From NCBI RefSeq assembly GCF_007827045.1, contig NZ_RPFW01000007.1:1-64000 (forward strand): 64,000 nt of DNA. The letters are read 5' to 3'. The DNA comes from Trebonia kvetii. Its GTDB lineage: Bacteria; Actinomycetota; Actinomycetes; Streptosporangiales; Streptosporangiaceae. Shown here piece by piece: positions 47,161 through 57,549 of this stretch. Position 1 is the stretch's first letter; every line of letters begins with the position of its first letter. Below the pieces are notes generated by a model. It had not been told where the DNA came from. It did not search any database and was given only the letters and a program-made list of their open reading frames with translations. The translations under genes and the position numbers were made by a program.

Positions 47161-48078
47161 TTGGCGGGGAGCAGAGAACGAGAGCGCAGGCGCGCACGGG
47201 AACGGTTCGAGAAGCAGCGGGAAGTGCGGCTCGCAAGACAGCGCGCCTTCCGTAAGCGGTTCGGCATCGGCCTTGCCGTTGTCTGCGTCCTTGGCCTCAT
47301 CGGCGGCATTACCGCCGCGATGCTCGGCGGGAGCACGCCGGCCGCGGCGAAGAAGCCCAAGGCCACGGCGTCGGCGTCGGCGTCGGCGTCAGCATCCGCC
47401 TCGGCGACGGCCTCGGCGTCCGCCGCCGCGGTCGCTGAGCCCGCGACCCACTGCACATACACCACGAAGGGTGTCGCAGGCGCCGTCAAGAAGGTCTCGG
47501 TGCCGCCGGCATCGCCGAATTACAAGGCGGCGTATACGGCGTCGATCAATACCAACCTCGGTGCGATCAAAATAAACTTGCTTAACTCCAAGGCGACCTG
47601 CACCGTTAACTCCTTCGTGCACCTTGCGACCGCCGGCTACTTCAATGCCAGCCAGTGTCACAGGGTCACCGCGACCAGCGGGCTTTACGTGCTGCAGTGC
47701 GGCGACCCGAACGCGAAGGCCAGCGAGAAGCTGACCTGCGCGTCCGCCGCCGGAGCGCCGGGAACCGGCGGCCCCGGCTATGAATTCGCCGATGAGAACC
47801 TGCCCAAGGCGGCGACGTCGTCCGGAACCGTCACCTATGCGGCAGGAACGGTCGCGATGGCCAACAGCGGCGCCGGGACCAACGGAAGCCAGTTCTTCCT
47901 GGTGTACAAGAACACCACCCTCGGACCGGATTACACACCATTCGGGACAATCACGTCTGGGCTCGATATCCTCCAGAAAGTGGCCAATGCAGGAACAACA
48001 TGCACGTATTCAGGTGCGGGCGATGGTGCGCCGAAGCAGAAAGTCATCATCAACAGCGTGACCATCAAGCAAACCTGA
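47161..48078 (+). CDS. membrane-anchored cyclophilin-type peptidyl-prolyl isomerase
   Basis: A 305-residue extracytoplasmic PPIase. A highly basic N terminus (RERERRRARERFEKQREVRLARQRAFRKRFG) precedes one transmembrane helix (GIGLAVVCVLGLIGGITAAML, about 40-62). Then comes an alternating Ala/Ser spacer (about 73-95) and the cyclophilin domain (TNLGAIKINLLNSKATCTVNSFVHLATAGYF, GPGYEFADENLP, TVAMANSGAGTNGSQFFLVY, YTPFGTITSGLDILQKVA). The usual catalytic arginine of FHR appears as CHRV. The start is TTG 47161, nine bases after AGGAGG. In Streptomyces a homologue also lies between relA and hisS. Confidence 0.9.
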   Translation: MAGSRERERRRARERFEKQREVRLARQRAFRKRFGIGLAVVCVLGLIGGITAAMLGGSTPAAAKKPKATASASASASASASATASASAAAVAEPATHCTYTTKGVAGAVKKVSVPPASPNYKAAYTASINTNLGAIKINLLNSKATCTVNSFVHLATAGYFNASQCHRVTATSGLYVLQCGDPNAKASEKLTCASAAGAPGTGGPGYEFADENLPKAATSSGTVTYAAGTVAMANSGAGTNGSQFFLVYKNTTLGPDYTPFGTITSGLDILQKVANAGTTCTYSGAGDGAPKQKVIINSVTIKQT

Positions 48079-48088
48079 GCAACACGAC

Positions 48089-48110
48089 GCCCCGGGCAGC
48101 CGTCCGGGGC
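48089..48110. terminator. hairpin between the cyclophilin and DUF349 genes
   Basis: GCCCCGG and CCGGGGC separated by eight bases, in the 56-bp gap between the two plus-strand genes. A weak terminator or mRNA-stabilising stem. Confidence 0.45.
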
Positions 48111-48134
48111 GGCAGATGAACCAGGAGGTTCGCC

Positions 48135-49373
48135 GTGACCACCGCCAACGATCCCTGGGGTCGGGTAGACGCCGACGGGACGGTCTACGTGCGTACCGCC
48201 GATGGCGAGCGGGTGATCGGCTCGTGGGCGGCGGGGAGCCCGGAAGAGGCGCTCGCGTTTTTCCGGCGCAAGTTCGAGTCGCTCGAGACCGAAGTCGCGC
48301 TGATCGAGCAGCGCATGTCCTCGACCGAGATCGCCCCCGCCCAGGCACAGGCCACCGTGCAGCGGCTGCTGAAGTCGGTGACCGACGCCAACGCGCTCGG
48401 TGACCTCGAGGGGCTCCGCAGCCGGCTTGAGGCGCTGACCGGCAAGGTCGACGCCAGGCGCGAGGAAGTCAAGGCCCAGCGCGAGCACGCCCGCAGCGAG
48501 GCCCGTGAGGTCAAGGAGCGGATCGTCGTCGAGGCCGAGCGGATCGCCGCCGAGGCCACCCACTGGAAGGCGAGCGGCGAGCGGATGGCGGAGCTTCTCG
48601 AGGAGTGGAAGTCCGCACCGCACGCCGACCGGTCCATCGAGGCAGTGCTGTGGAAGCGGCTGTCCGCGGCCCGCAACGGGTTCACCAAGCGGCGCAAGGC
48701 CTACTTCGCCTCCCTTGAGGCCGAGCGTGAGTCCGTGCGCGCCAGCAAGGAGAAGCTGGTGCAGGAGGCCGAGGCGCTCGCCGACTCGACCGACTGGAGC
48801 GCCACGTCGGCCTCCTACCGCGAGCTCATGCGCGAGTGGAAGGAAGCCGGCCGGGCCGGCCGGGACGACGAGGCCGAGCTGTGGAAGCGGTTCAGGGACG
48901 CGCAGGACAAGTTCTTCGCCGCCCGTTCCGAGGTCTTCGCGGCCAAGGAAACCGAACTGCGGGCGCACGCGTCGGTGAAGGAGCAGCTGCTCGCCGAGGC
49001 GCAGGAACTGCTGCCGATCACCGACTGGCGGGCGGCCAGGTCGGCGCTGCGCGGCATCCAGGAGCGCTGGGAGCAGGCGGGCCCCGTGCCGCGCGAGTCC
49101 CGCGACGGCCTGGAGCAGGGGCTGCGCCGGGTCGAGGAGGCGGTCAGGCGGGCCGAGGAGGCGCAGTGGAAGCGGTCCAACCCCGAGGCGCTCGCCCGCG
49201 CCGAGGGCACGGTCAGCCAGCTCCGCTCCGCCATCGAGTCGCTCGAGACGCAGCTCGCCAAGGCCCAGGCGCGCGGGGACGCGGGCGGAATCCGCAAGGC
49301 CGAGGAGGCGCTGGCGGCGCGGCGGTCATGGCTCGCTGAGGCGGAGCGCACGCTAGCGGAGTTCTCCAGCTGA
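48135..49373 (+). CDS. DUF349 domain-containing coiled-coil protein
   Basis: A 412-residue, almost wholly helical, highly charged protein with repeated DUF349 units (for example RMAELLEEWKSAPHADRSIEAVLWKRLSAARNGF and SYRELMREWKEAGRAGRDDEAELWKRFRDAQDKFFAAR). The N-terminal 70 residues are a conserved beta part (WGRVDADGTVYVRTADGERVIGSW). GTG 48135 follows AGGAGG by six bases. DUF349 proteins are conserved next to the cyclophilin gene in actinobacteria. Function is not established; roles in RNA or nucleoid binding have been proposed for relatives. Confidence 0.88.
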   Translation: MTTANDPWGRVDADGTVYVRTADGERVIGSWAAGSPEEALAFFRRKFESLETEVALIEQRMSSTEIAPAQAQATVQRLLKSVTDANALGDLEGLRSRLEALTGKVDARREEVKAQREHARSEAREVKERIVVEAERIAAEATHWKASGERMAELLEEWKSAPHADRSIEAVLWKRLSAARNGFTKRRKAYFASLEAERESVRASKEKLVQEAEALADSTDWSATSASYRELMREWKEAGRAGRDDEAELWKRFRDAQDKFFAARSEVFAAKETELRAHASVKEQLLAEAQELLPITDWRAARSALRGIQERWEQAGPVPRESRDGLEQGLRRVEEAVRRAEEAQWKRSNPEALARAEGTVSQLRSAIESLETQLAKAQARGDAGGIRKAEEALAARRSWLAEAERTLAEFSS

Positions 49374-49400
49374 ATATCGTCCCCTTATGGGATTTGAGCC

Positions 49401-49434
49401 GGAAGCGGCGGGCGCATTCGCGCCCGCCGCTTCC
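49401..49434. terminator. terminator-like hairpin after the DUF349 gene
   Basis: A perfect 15-bp stem (GGAAGCGGCGGGCGC and complement) with a 4-base loop, 28 bp after the stop codon. No T-run. Confidence 0.75.
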
Positions 49435-49531
49435 GCGTGCCAGGGGCGCGTCGGCCGTGGCCCGCGGCACGCGGCAGACCGGTCACTTTTCGAGAAGCGG
49501 CCACCGTGACGTCCTACCTAGAGTGACTGCC

Positions 49532-49906
49532 ATGAGCGCATCAGAAGAGATCACAGCAACCCCCACCGAGGGGATCAAGACCGTGCTGCATCCGGTCACT
49601 GACGTGGCGGCGGCCAAGAAGGTGTACGCGGCGCTGCTCGGCGCGGCGCCGACGGCCGACGCGCCCTACTACGTCGGCTTCGACACCGCGGGCCAGCACA
49701 TCGGGCTTGTGCCCAACGGCGCGCAGCAGGGCATGTCCGGCCCGGTGGCCTACTGGCACGTGGCGGACATCGAGGCGAAGCTCGCGGAGGTGACGGCCGC
49801 GGGCGCTACCGTGAAGGACAAGCCGCGCGATGTCGGGGGCGGCCGCCTGGTGGCCACCTTCACCGACCCCGACGGCAACGTGCTCGGGGTGCTCCAGGAC
49901 CGCTGA
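49532..49906 (+). CDS. VOC (glyoxalase/bleomycin-resistance fold) protein
   Basis: A 124-residue single-module VOC protein: TVLHPVTDVAAAKKVYAALLG, YYVGFDTAGQHIGLVPN, AYWHVADIEAKLAEVTAAGATV, FTDPDGNVLGVLQD. It may act as an enzyme (with a metal bound by His/Glu residues across a dimer) or as a drug-binding protein. ATG 49532 lies seven bases after TAGAGT, so the message is probably leaderless. It precedes the UvrA-like gene by about 97 bp in the same direction. Confidence 0.85.
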   Translation: MSASEEITATPTEGIKTVLHPVTDVAAAKKVYAALLGAAPTADAPYYVGFDTAGQHIGLVPNGAQQGMSGPVAYWHVADIEAKLAEVTAAGATVKDKPRDVGGGRLVATFTDPDGNVLGVLQDR

Positions 49907-50003
49907 ACCGGCCGCCGGGGGTCCAGGCTCTGGGCCCCCGGGTCCGGACCTCAGCCCCGGACGCCCGATGCCTGACCCGCCGATCGAGACAGATGGAGAC
50001 ACG

Positions 50004-52394
<2,391 letters not shown>

Positions 52395-52408
52395 GGGCCG
52401 CCCCGGTG

Positions 52409-53341
52409 TCAGTCCTTCTCGGGGAGGCGGGCTAGGTCGGAGACTGGGCCTAGGTGGCCTAGCTTGTCGGGGTTGACGACGGAGCGGACCGTCTGGACGA
52501 TGCCGTCGGCGATGTCGAGGGCGAACACGTTGATGACGCGGCCATCGGGGTCGTAGGTCACGGCGCCCGGCTGGCCGTTGACCCAGGCGAGCCGTAGCGA
52601 GATGCCGATCCCGGCGCCGCGGCGGAAGATACCGCTGATCAGCCGGGCCACGGGGAGGCCGCCGGCGAGCGGCTTGCCGATCGCCTGTGCCTTACCGCCG
52701 CCGTCGCCGTGGAACACGGCGTCCGGTGCGAGCATGACGAGCAGCGCGTCCATGTCGCCGCCCGTCGCCGCCTCGAAGAACTGGCGGGCGAGCGCCTCGC
52801 TCTCCGCCCGCCTTGCCGGGGCGGGCGCGGTTTCCCGCGCCTGCCCGCCAACGGCGATCCGCGCCCTGGCGCGGGAGAAGATCTGGCGGCAGTTCGCCTC
52901 GGACTTGCCGGTGATGCGCGCCACGGCCGGGTAGTCGTAGCCGAACACCTCGCGGAGCATGAACACCGCGCGCTCCACCGGGGACAGCGCCTCGAGCAGC
53001 ACCAGGAACGCCATGGACAGCGAGTCGGCGAGTTCGGCCTGCTCGGCCGGGCCGTCGAAGGCCACCACGACCGGCTCGGGCAGCCAGTCGCCCACGTAGG
53101 TCTCCCTGCGGACCCGGGCCGAGTTGAGGTAGTTGATGCCGAGCCGGGTGACCGCGGCCGCCAGGTAGGCCTTCTGGTCGGCGATCACGGTCCCCGCCTG
53201 CCTGGCCTTCGTCATCCCAAGGTAGGCGTCCTGTACCAGGTCCTCGGCGTCACCCACCGAGCCCGTCATCCCGTAGGCGATGGAGAACAGCAATGGACGG
53301 TACTCCGACGCCACACCCGTCTCAGCCGCGGACCCAGTCAC
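52409..53341 (-). CDS. sigJ: ECF41-type sigma factor (SigJ-like) with C-terminal SnoaL domain
   Basis: A 310-residue sigma factor. Region 2 (about 12-75: RPLLFSIAYGMTGSVGDAEDLVQDAYL), linker motif WLPEP, region 4 (about 110-165: LSPVERAVFMLREVFGYDYPAVARITG), and an NTF2/SnoaL-like C-terminal domain with the ECF41 hallmark DGGGK and the terminal NPDKL. All three motifs define ECF41, in which the C-terminal extension controls activity in place of an anti-sigma factor. It follows, and overlaps by 20 bp, an epimerase gene of the type that habitually accompanies ECF41. It converges with the uvrA-like gene across 14 bp. Confidence 0.93.
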   Translation of the reverse strand: MTGSAAETGVASEYRPLLFSIAYGMTGSVGDAEDLVQDAYLGMTKARQAGTVIADQKAYLAAAVTRLGINYLNSARVRRETYVGDWLPEPVVVAFDGPAEQAELADSLSMAFLVLLEALSPVERAVFMLREVFGYDYPAVARITGKSEANCRQIFSRARARIAVGGQARETAPAPARRAESEALARQFFEAATGGDMDALLVMLAPDAVFHGDGGGKAQAIGKPLAGGLPVARLISGIFRRGAGIGISLRLAWVNGQPGAVTYDPDGRVINVFALDIADGIVQTVRSVVNPDKLGHLGPVSDLARLPEKD

Positions 53342-54248
53342 GGAACCCCTCTCGCCAGCTACCGAACTGCGGCTCCCAGCCGAGTTCCTTCTTCGCCTTC
53401 GCGTTCGACGAGCCGCGCTGCTCGGTCATGGCGGTGACCACGAAGCCACCGGCGAGCAGCCGGCCGAGCCAGGCGGGCACGTGCAGCGGCGGCTTGGCCC
53501 CCGCGACGCTCGCCAGGTACGGCAGCCACTCGGAGACCGGCGCCGGCTCGTTGTCCGCCACGTTGTAGATGCCGGGCGCGCCGCGCTCGACGGCGGCGAC
53601 CGCGGCGGACGCGGCGTCCCTGGTCTCGCAGAACGACCATATCCCTGCCCCGCCGGCGATGACGGGCAGCTGGCGCTTGCGCACCAGGTCCACCATCAGC
53701 ATCGAGGCGCCTGGGCCGTAGAAGCTGCCGTAACGCAGCACGATGCCCTCTGGCGCCGCTTGCGGCACTGCCGCCTCCACGTGCTTGATACCCGCCAGCG
53801 TCCGCGTGCCCGTCGGGGGCGGCGGGCCGAGCGGGTCGTCCTCGGTCTTGACCGGGCCGCCGAGGCGCTCATTCGGCCAGCCGGTGTAGCTCTGCACGAT
53901 GACCCGCCTGGTGCCCGCCGCCTTGGCGGCCGCGAGCAGGTTGTCGGTGCCCTTGGTGCGCAGCTCGTTGGTGACGGTGAATTCCTTGTCGAGGTTGCGC
54001 AGGCTGCCCATGTCGGCCAGCGCGGTCATCTGGTGGATGATCACCTCGGGCGCCGTCGCCAGGACCGCCTCAATCACCGCGTCGCGGTCAAGGCCGTCGA
54101 GCACCACGGGCACGGCGCCAGCCGCACGCAGTGTCGTGGCCTTGCCAGGGGTCCTCGTGGTGGCGGTGACCTCGTGTCCCGCCGCGATAAGGCCGGGAAC
54201 CAGGTGCCGCCCAACGACGCCGGTCGCTCCCGTGACGAAGACTCGCAT
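53322..54248 (-). CDS. NAD(P)-dependent epimerase/dehydratase, ECF41-associated
   Basis: An extended SDR of 308 residues: MRVFVTGATGVVGRHLVPGLIAAGHEV (Rossmann GxxGxxG), IIHQMTALADM, a YGSFYGPG segment, and the C-terminal EQRGSSNAKAKKELGWEPQFGSWREGF. The catalytic YxxxK is replaced or shifted (VIVQSYTGWPNERLGG is the nearest tyrosine region), so the chemistry may differ from sugar epimerases. ECF41 sigma factors are known to sit beside carboxymuconolactone decarboxylase, oxidoreductase or epimerase genes and to drive them. The upstream gap carries a matching promoter. Confidence 0.86.
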   Translation of the reverse strand: MRVFVTGATGVVGRHLVPGLIAAGHEVTATTRTPGKATTLRAAGAVPVVLDGLDRDAVIEAVLATAPEVIIHQMTALADMGSLRNLDKEFTVTNELRTKGTDNLLAAAKAAGTRRVIVQSYTGWPNERLGGPVKTEDDPLGPPPPTGTRTLAGIKHVEAAVPQAAPEGIVLRYGSFYGPGASMLMVDLVRKRQLPVIAGGAGIWSFCETRDAASAAVAAVERGAPGIYNVADNEPAPVSEWLPYLASVAGAKPPLHVPAWLGRLLAGGFVVTAMTEQRGSSNAKAKKELGWEPQFGSWREGFRDWVRG

Positions 54249-54286
54249 GTCTTTTCCTTCCGCGTGATGTCCTGTCTACCTCTCAA

Positions 54287-54313
54287 GACAGGACAGCAGC
54301 CGCGGCTGTGACA
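54287..54313 (-). promoter_or_regulatory. candidate ECF41 promoter
   Basis: On the minus strand TGTCACA (54313-54307) is followed after 16 bp by TGTC (54290-54287), in the 77-bp gap between relA and the epimerase gene. ECF41 target promoters are reported as a TGTCACA -35 with a CGTC-type -10. A 7-bp inverted repeat CCTGTCT/AGACAGG (54271-54292) overlaps the -10 side. Autoregulation of the epimerase-sigJ pair is inferred. Confidence 0.65.
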
Positions 54314-54325
54314 GCGTGCTCTTGG

Positions 54326-56887
54326 TCAGCTGGTGACGCGGTAGACGTCGTAGACGCCGTCGATGCTGCGCACCGCGCGCAGGACGTCGCCGAGGTGCTT
54401 CGGGTCGCCCATCTCGAAGGTGAACCTGCTGAGCGCCACGCGGTCCCTGGTGGTCTGCACGGAGGCGGACAGGATGTTCACGTGCTGATCGGACAGGACC
54501 CTGGTCACGTCGGACAGCAGGCGGGTCCTGTCGAGTGCCTCTACCTGGATGGCGACGAGGAACACGCTCGCGTCGCTCACCGCCCAGTGCACCGGGACCA
54601 TCCGCTCGCGCTGGGTGTCTGACAGGTGCTCCAGGTTGACGCAGTTAGCGCGGTGCACGGAGACGCCGTGGCCGTGGGTGACGAAGCCCCTGATGTCGTC
54701 GCCCGGCACCGGGGTGCAGCACTTGGACAGGCGCACCCAGACGTCGGCGACGCCCTCTACCTCGACGCCCGAGTCGGTCGCGGAACGGGTCCTGGAGACC
54801 TTGGGCGCCTTCTGGGGGATCGGGGTGACCTCGGCCAGGTCCTCCTGCACGCCCGCGGAGTCGCTGACCGCGCGGACCAGCTTCTCGACAACCGATTGCG
54901 CGCTGATCCTGCCCTCGCCGACCGCGGCGTACAGGCTCGACAGGTCGGTGTAGCGCAGGTCGCTCGCGATCTGCCGAATCGTGTCCGCGGACATCAGGCG
55001 CTGCAGCGGCAGGCCCTGCTTGCGCATGACCTTGGCGATCTGGTCCTTGCCCGCCTCGACCGCCGCCTCGCGGCGCTCCTTGGAGAACCACTGCCTGATC
55101 TTGTTGCGCGCCCGCGCGCTCTTGACGAAGTTGAGCCAGTCGCGGTTCGGGCCCGCCTCCTGCGACTTGGAGGTGAAGATCTCCACCGTGTCGCCGTTGT
55201 CCAGCGCGGACTCCAGGGCGACGAGGCGGCCGTTGACGCGGGCGCCGATCGTGCGATGGCCGACGTCGGTATGGATCGCATACGCGAAGTCAACGGGTGT
55301 CGCGCCCTGCGGCAGCGCGATCACCTCGCCGCGCGGCGTGAAGACGTAGACCTCCGCGCCCGCCAGGTCGAAGCGGAGCGAGTCGAGGAACTCGGCCGGG
55401 TCCTCGGTCTCCCGCTGCCAGTCGACGAGCTGGCGGAGCCACGCCATCTCCGCGGCGTCCTGGCTTGCCTTGACCGCTTCCTTGGACTGGGTCGCCTTGC
55501 TGCCCGCCTTACCGCTGGCCAGCGCCGGGCCGTGGGCGTGCATCTCTTCCTTGTACTTCCAGTGCGCGGCGACGCCGTACTCCGCGCGCTTGTGCATGCC
55601 GAAGGTGCGGATCTGCAGCTCGACGGGCTTGCCGCCAGGGCCGATCACCGTGGTGTGCAGCGACTGGTACATGTTGAACTTCGGCATCGCGATGTAGTCC
55701 TTGAACCGTCCGGGTACCGGATTCCATCGCGCGTGAATGGTGCCGAGCGCGGCGTAGCAGTCCCGCACCGTGTCCACGAGGACGCGGATGCCAACCAGGT
55801 CGTAGATGTCGTCGAACTCGACGTTGCGGGCGATCATCTTCTGGTAGATCGAGTAGTAGTGCTTCGGCCTGCCGGTGACCGTGCCCTTGATGCGCGCCTC
55901 GTGCAGGTCGGCGGAGAGGTTCTCGATGACCTCCTGCAGCAGCTGGTCACGTCGCGGCGAGCGCTGGCCGACCAAGCGGGCGATCTCGTCGTAGCGCTTG
56001 GGGTACAGCGTGGCGAACGCGAGGTCCTCGAGCTCCCACTTGACCGTGTTCATGCCGAGGCGGTGCGCGAGCGGCGCGTAGATCTCCAGCGTCTCGTGCG
56101 ACTTGCGCTCCTGCTTGTCGCGCGGCATGTAGCGCAGGGTGCGCATGTTGTGCAGCCGGTCGGCGAGCTTGATGACAAGGACGCGGATGTCCCTGGCCAT
56201 CGCGACGACCATCTTGCGAACGGTTTCTGCCTCGGCCGAGTCGCCGTACTTGACCTTGTCCAGCTTGGTGACGCCGTCGACGAGCGCGGCGACGTCCTCG
56301 CCGAACTCGCTGCGCAGCTCGGTGAGCGTGTAGTCGGTGTCCTCGACCGTGTCGTGCAGCAGGGCGGCGCAGATCGTCTCGGTGTTCATGCCGAGCTCGG
56401 CGAGAATGGTCGCGACCGCGAGGGGATGGGTGATGTACGGGTCGCCGGACTTGCGCTTCTGGTCCTTGTGCCAGTGCGCCGCGACGTCGTAGGCGCGCTC
56501 CACCGTGCGCACGTCCGCCTTGGGATGATGCGCGCGGATTGTCTTGATCAGCGGTTCGAGTACAGGGTTCACGCCGGACCCCCGCTGTGCTCCGAGTCTT
56601 GCCAGGCGGCGGCGTACGCTGGCACCTGGTGAGACGGGCTGCGCCACGGGCGCGAGCCCTTGGCGAGTCTGGCGGGACGGACGTTCCCGCGGCTGGGCCT
56701 CCCGCTCCTGCGGGCGTGCGGGCAGCTGGAGGTTCCCGGGCGTGACGGCCTGCGGCTCGGTCGCCGTCGCCCGGTCCGGATTGCTGTCGCGGCTCTCCCC
56801 ATTGTGCTGAGTCCCGTTTTGCTGTGCGGGATCTGCCGCTTCCCCGATCCGGGCAGCTCCTTCGGCGCCGGCCGTGGCGGTCGTCAT
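54326..56887 (-). CDS. relA: bifunctional (p)ppGpp synthetase/hydrolase (RSH)
   Basis: Makes and degrades the stringent-response alarmone. The 853-residue protein has a disordered Gln/Arg-rich N terminus (about 1-110), the HD hydrolase domain with intact AALLHDTVEDT and RLHNMRTLRYMP, and the synthetase domain (GRPKHYYSIYQKMI, GIRVLVDTVRDCYAALG, YKEEM). TGS (VYVFTPRGEVIALPQGATPVDFAY), a zinc-finger/CC region (LSKCCTPVPGDDIRGFVT) and an ACT domain follow. Both activities look intact. Start choice: ATG 56887; in-frame GTG 56965 and ATG 56917 are possible. A TAGACT -10 near 56930 would favour the shorter forms. It follows apt. Confidence 0.94.
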   Translation of the reverse strand: MTTATAGAEGAARIGEAADPAQQNGTQHNGESRDSNPDRATATEPQAVTPGNLQLPARPQEREAQPRERPSRQTRQGLAPVAQPVSPGASVRRRLARLGAQRGSGVNPVLEPLIKTIRAHHPKADVRTVERAYDVAAHWHKDQKRKSGDPYITHPLAVATILAELGMNTETICAALLHDTVEDTDYTLTELRSEFGEDVAALVDGVTKLDKVKYGDSAEAETVRKMVVAMARDIRVLVIKLADRLHNMRTLRYMPRDKQERKSHETLEIYAPLAHRLGMNTVKWELEDLAFATLYPKRYDEIARLVGQRSPRRDQLLQEVIENLSADLHEARIKGTVTGRPKHYYSIYQKMIARNVEFDDIYDLVGIRVLVDTVRDCYAALGTIHARWNPVPGRFKDYIAMPKFNMYQSLHTTVIGPGGKPVELQIRTFGMHKRAEYGVAAHWKYKEEMHAHGPALASGKAGSKATQSKEAVKASQDAAEMAWLRQLVDWQRETEDPAEFLDSLRFDLAGAEVYVFTPRGEVIALPQGATPVDFAYAIHTDVGHRTIGARVNGRLVALESALDNGDTVEIFTSKSQEAGPNRDWLNFVKSARARNKIRQWFSKERREAAVEAGKDQIAKVMRKQGLPLQRLMSADTIRQIASDLRYTDLSSLYAAVGEGRISAQSVVEKLVRAVSDSAGVQEDLAEVTPIPQKAPKVSRTRSATDSGVEVEGVADVWVRLSKCCTPVPGDDIRGFVTHGHGVSVHRANCVNLEHLSDTQRERMVPVHWAVSDASVFLVAIQVEALDRTRLLSDVTRVLSDQHVNILSASVQTTRDRVALSRFTFEMGDPKHLGDVLRAVRSIDGVYDVYRVTS

Positions 56888-57021
56888 AACATCACCGGCC
56901 ACAAGCGCTCCTCGCATCTGCCAGATCATCAGTCTACTTGGGGTTATTAACTCCCGGGTAGACACTAAAGATTCCCTGGCCAGGGTTGTGGCCGGGTTTG
57001 CGAGGGCGCCGGTTACGCCGG

Positions 57022-57543
57022 CTACACGGTGAGCAGGCTGCGGACCTCCAGGTCGCCGACCGCCTCGCGGCCCTTGAGGAAGGACAGCTCCATCAGCACC
57101 GCGATGCCGACCACCTGGGCGCCCGCCCGCTGGATGAGCGAGGCCGTGGCGCGGGCGGTGCCGCCGGTGGCGAGCACGTCGTCCACGATCAGCACCCGGT
57201 CACCGGCGGCGAAGGCGTCCTGGTGAACCTCGAGTACGGCGCTGCCGTACTCGAGGTCGTACTCCTGGGCGAAGGTCGCGGACGGCAGCTTGCCCTTCTT
57301 GCGCACGGGCACGAACCCGGCCCTGATCTCGTAGGCGACCGGGGCGGCGAGGATGAAGCCGCGCGCCTCGATGCCGACCACCTTGTCGACGGGCCCGAAG
57401 ATGGCGGCCATGGCCTCGATCACGTCGCCGAACGCGTCGGCGTCGCCGAGCAGCGGCGTGATGTCCTTGAACAGCACGCCCGCCTGCGGATAGTCGGGGA
57501 CGTCGCGGACGTGCGCCGCGATCAGTGCCTCGATGTCAGGCAA
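57022..57543 (-). CDS. apt: adenine phosphoribosyltransferase
   Basis: Purine salvage enzyme turning adenine and PRPP into AMP. The 173-residue protein shows DYPQAGVLFKDITPLLGD, VGIEARGFILAAPVAYE, FVPVRKKGKLP and the PRPP motif VLIVDDVLATGGTARA. It lies 6 bp after secF and 130 bp before relA; the secF-apt-relA order is conserved in actinobacteria. Confidence 0.96.
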   Translation of the reverse strand: MPDIEALIAAHVRDVPDYPQAGVLFKDITPLLGDADAFGDVIEAMAAIFGPVDKVVGIEARGFILAAPVAYEIRAGFVPVRKKGKLPSATFAQEYDLEYGSAVLEVHQDAFAAGDRVLIVDDVLATGGTARATASLIQRAGAQVVGIAVLMELSFLKGREAVGDLEVRSLLTV

Positions 57544-57549
57544 CGCCCG

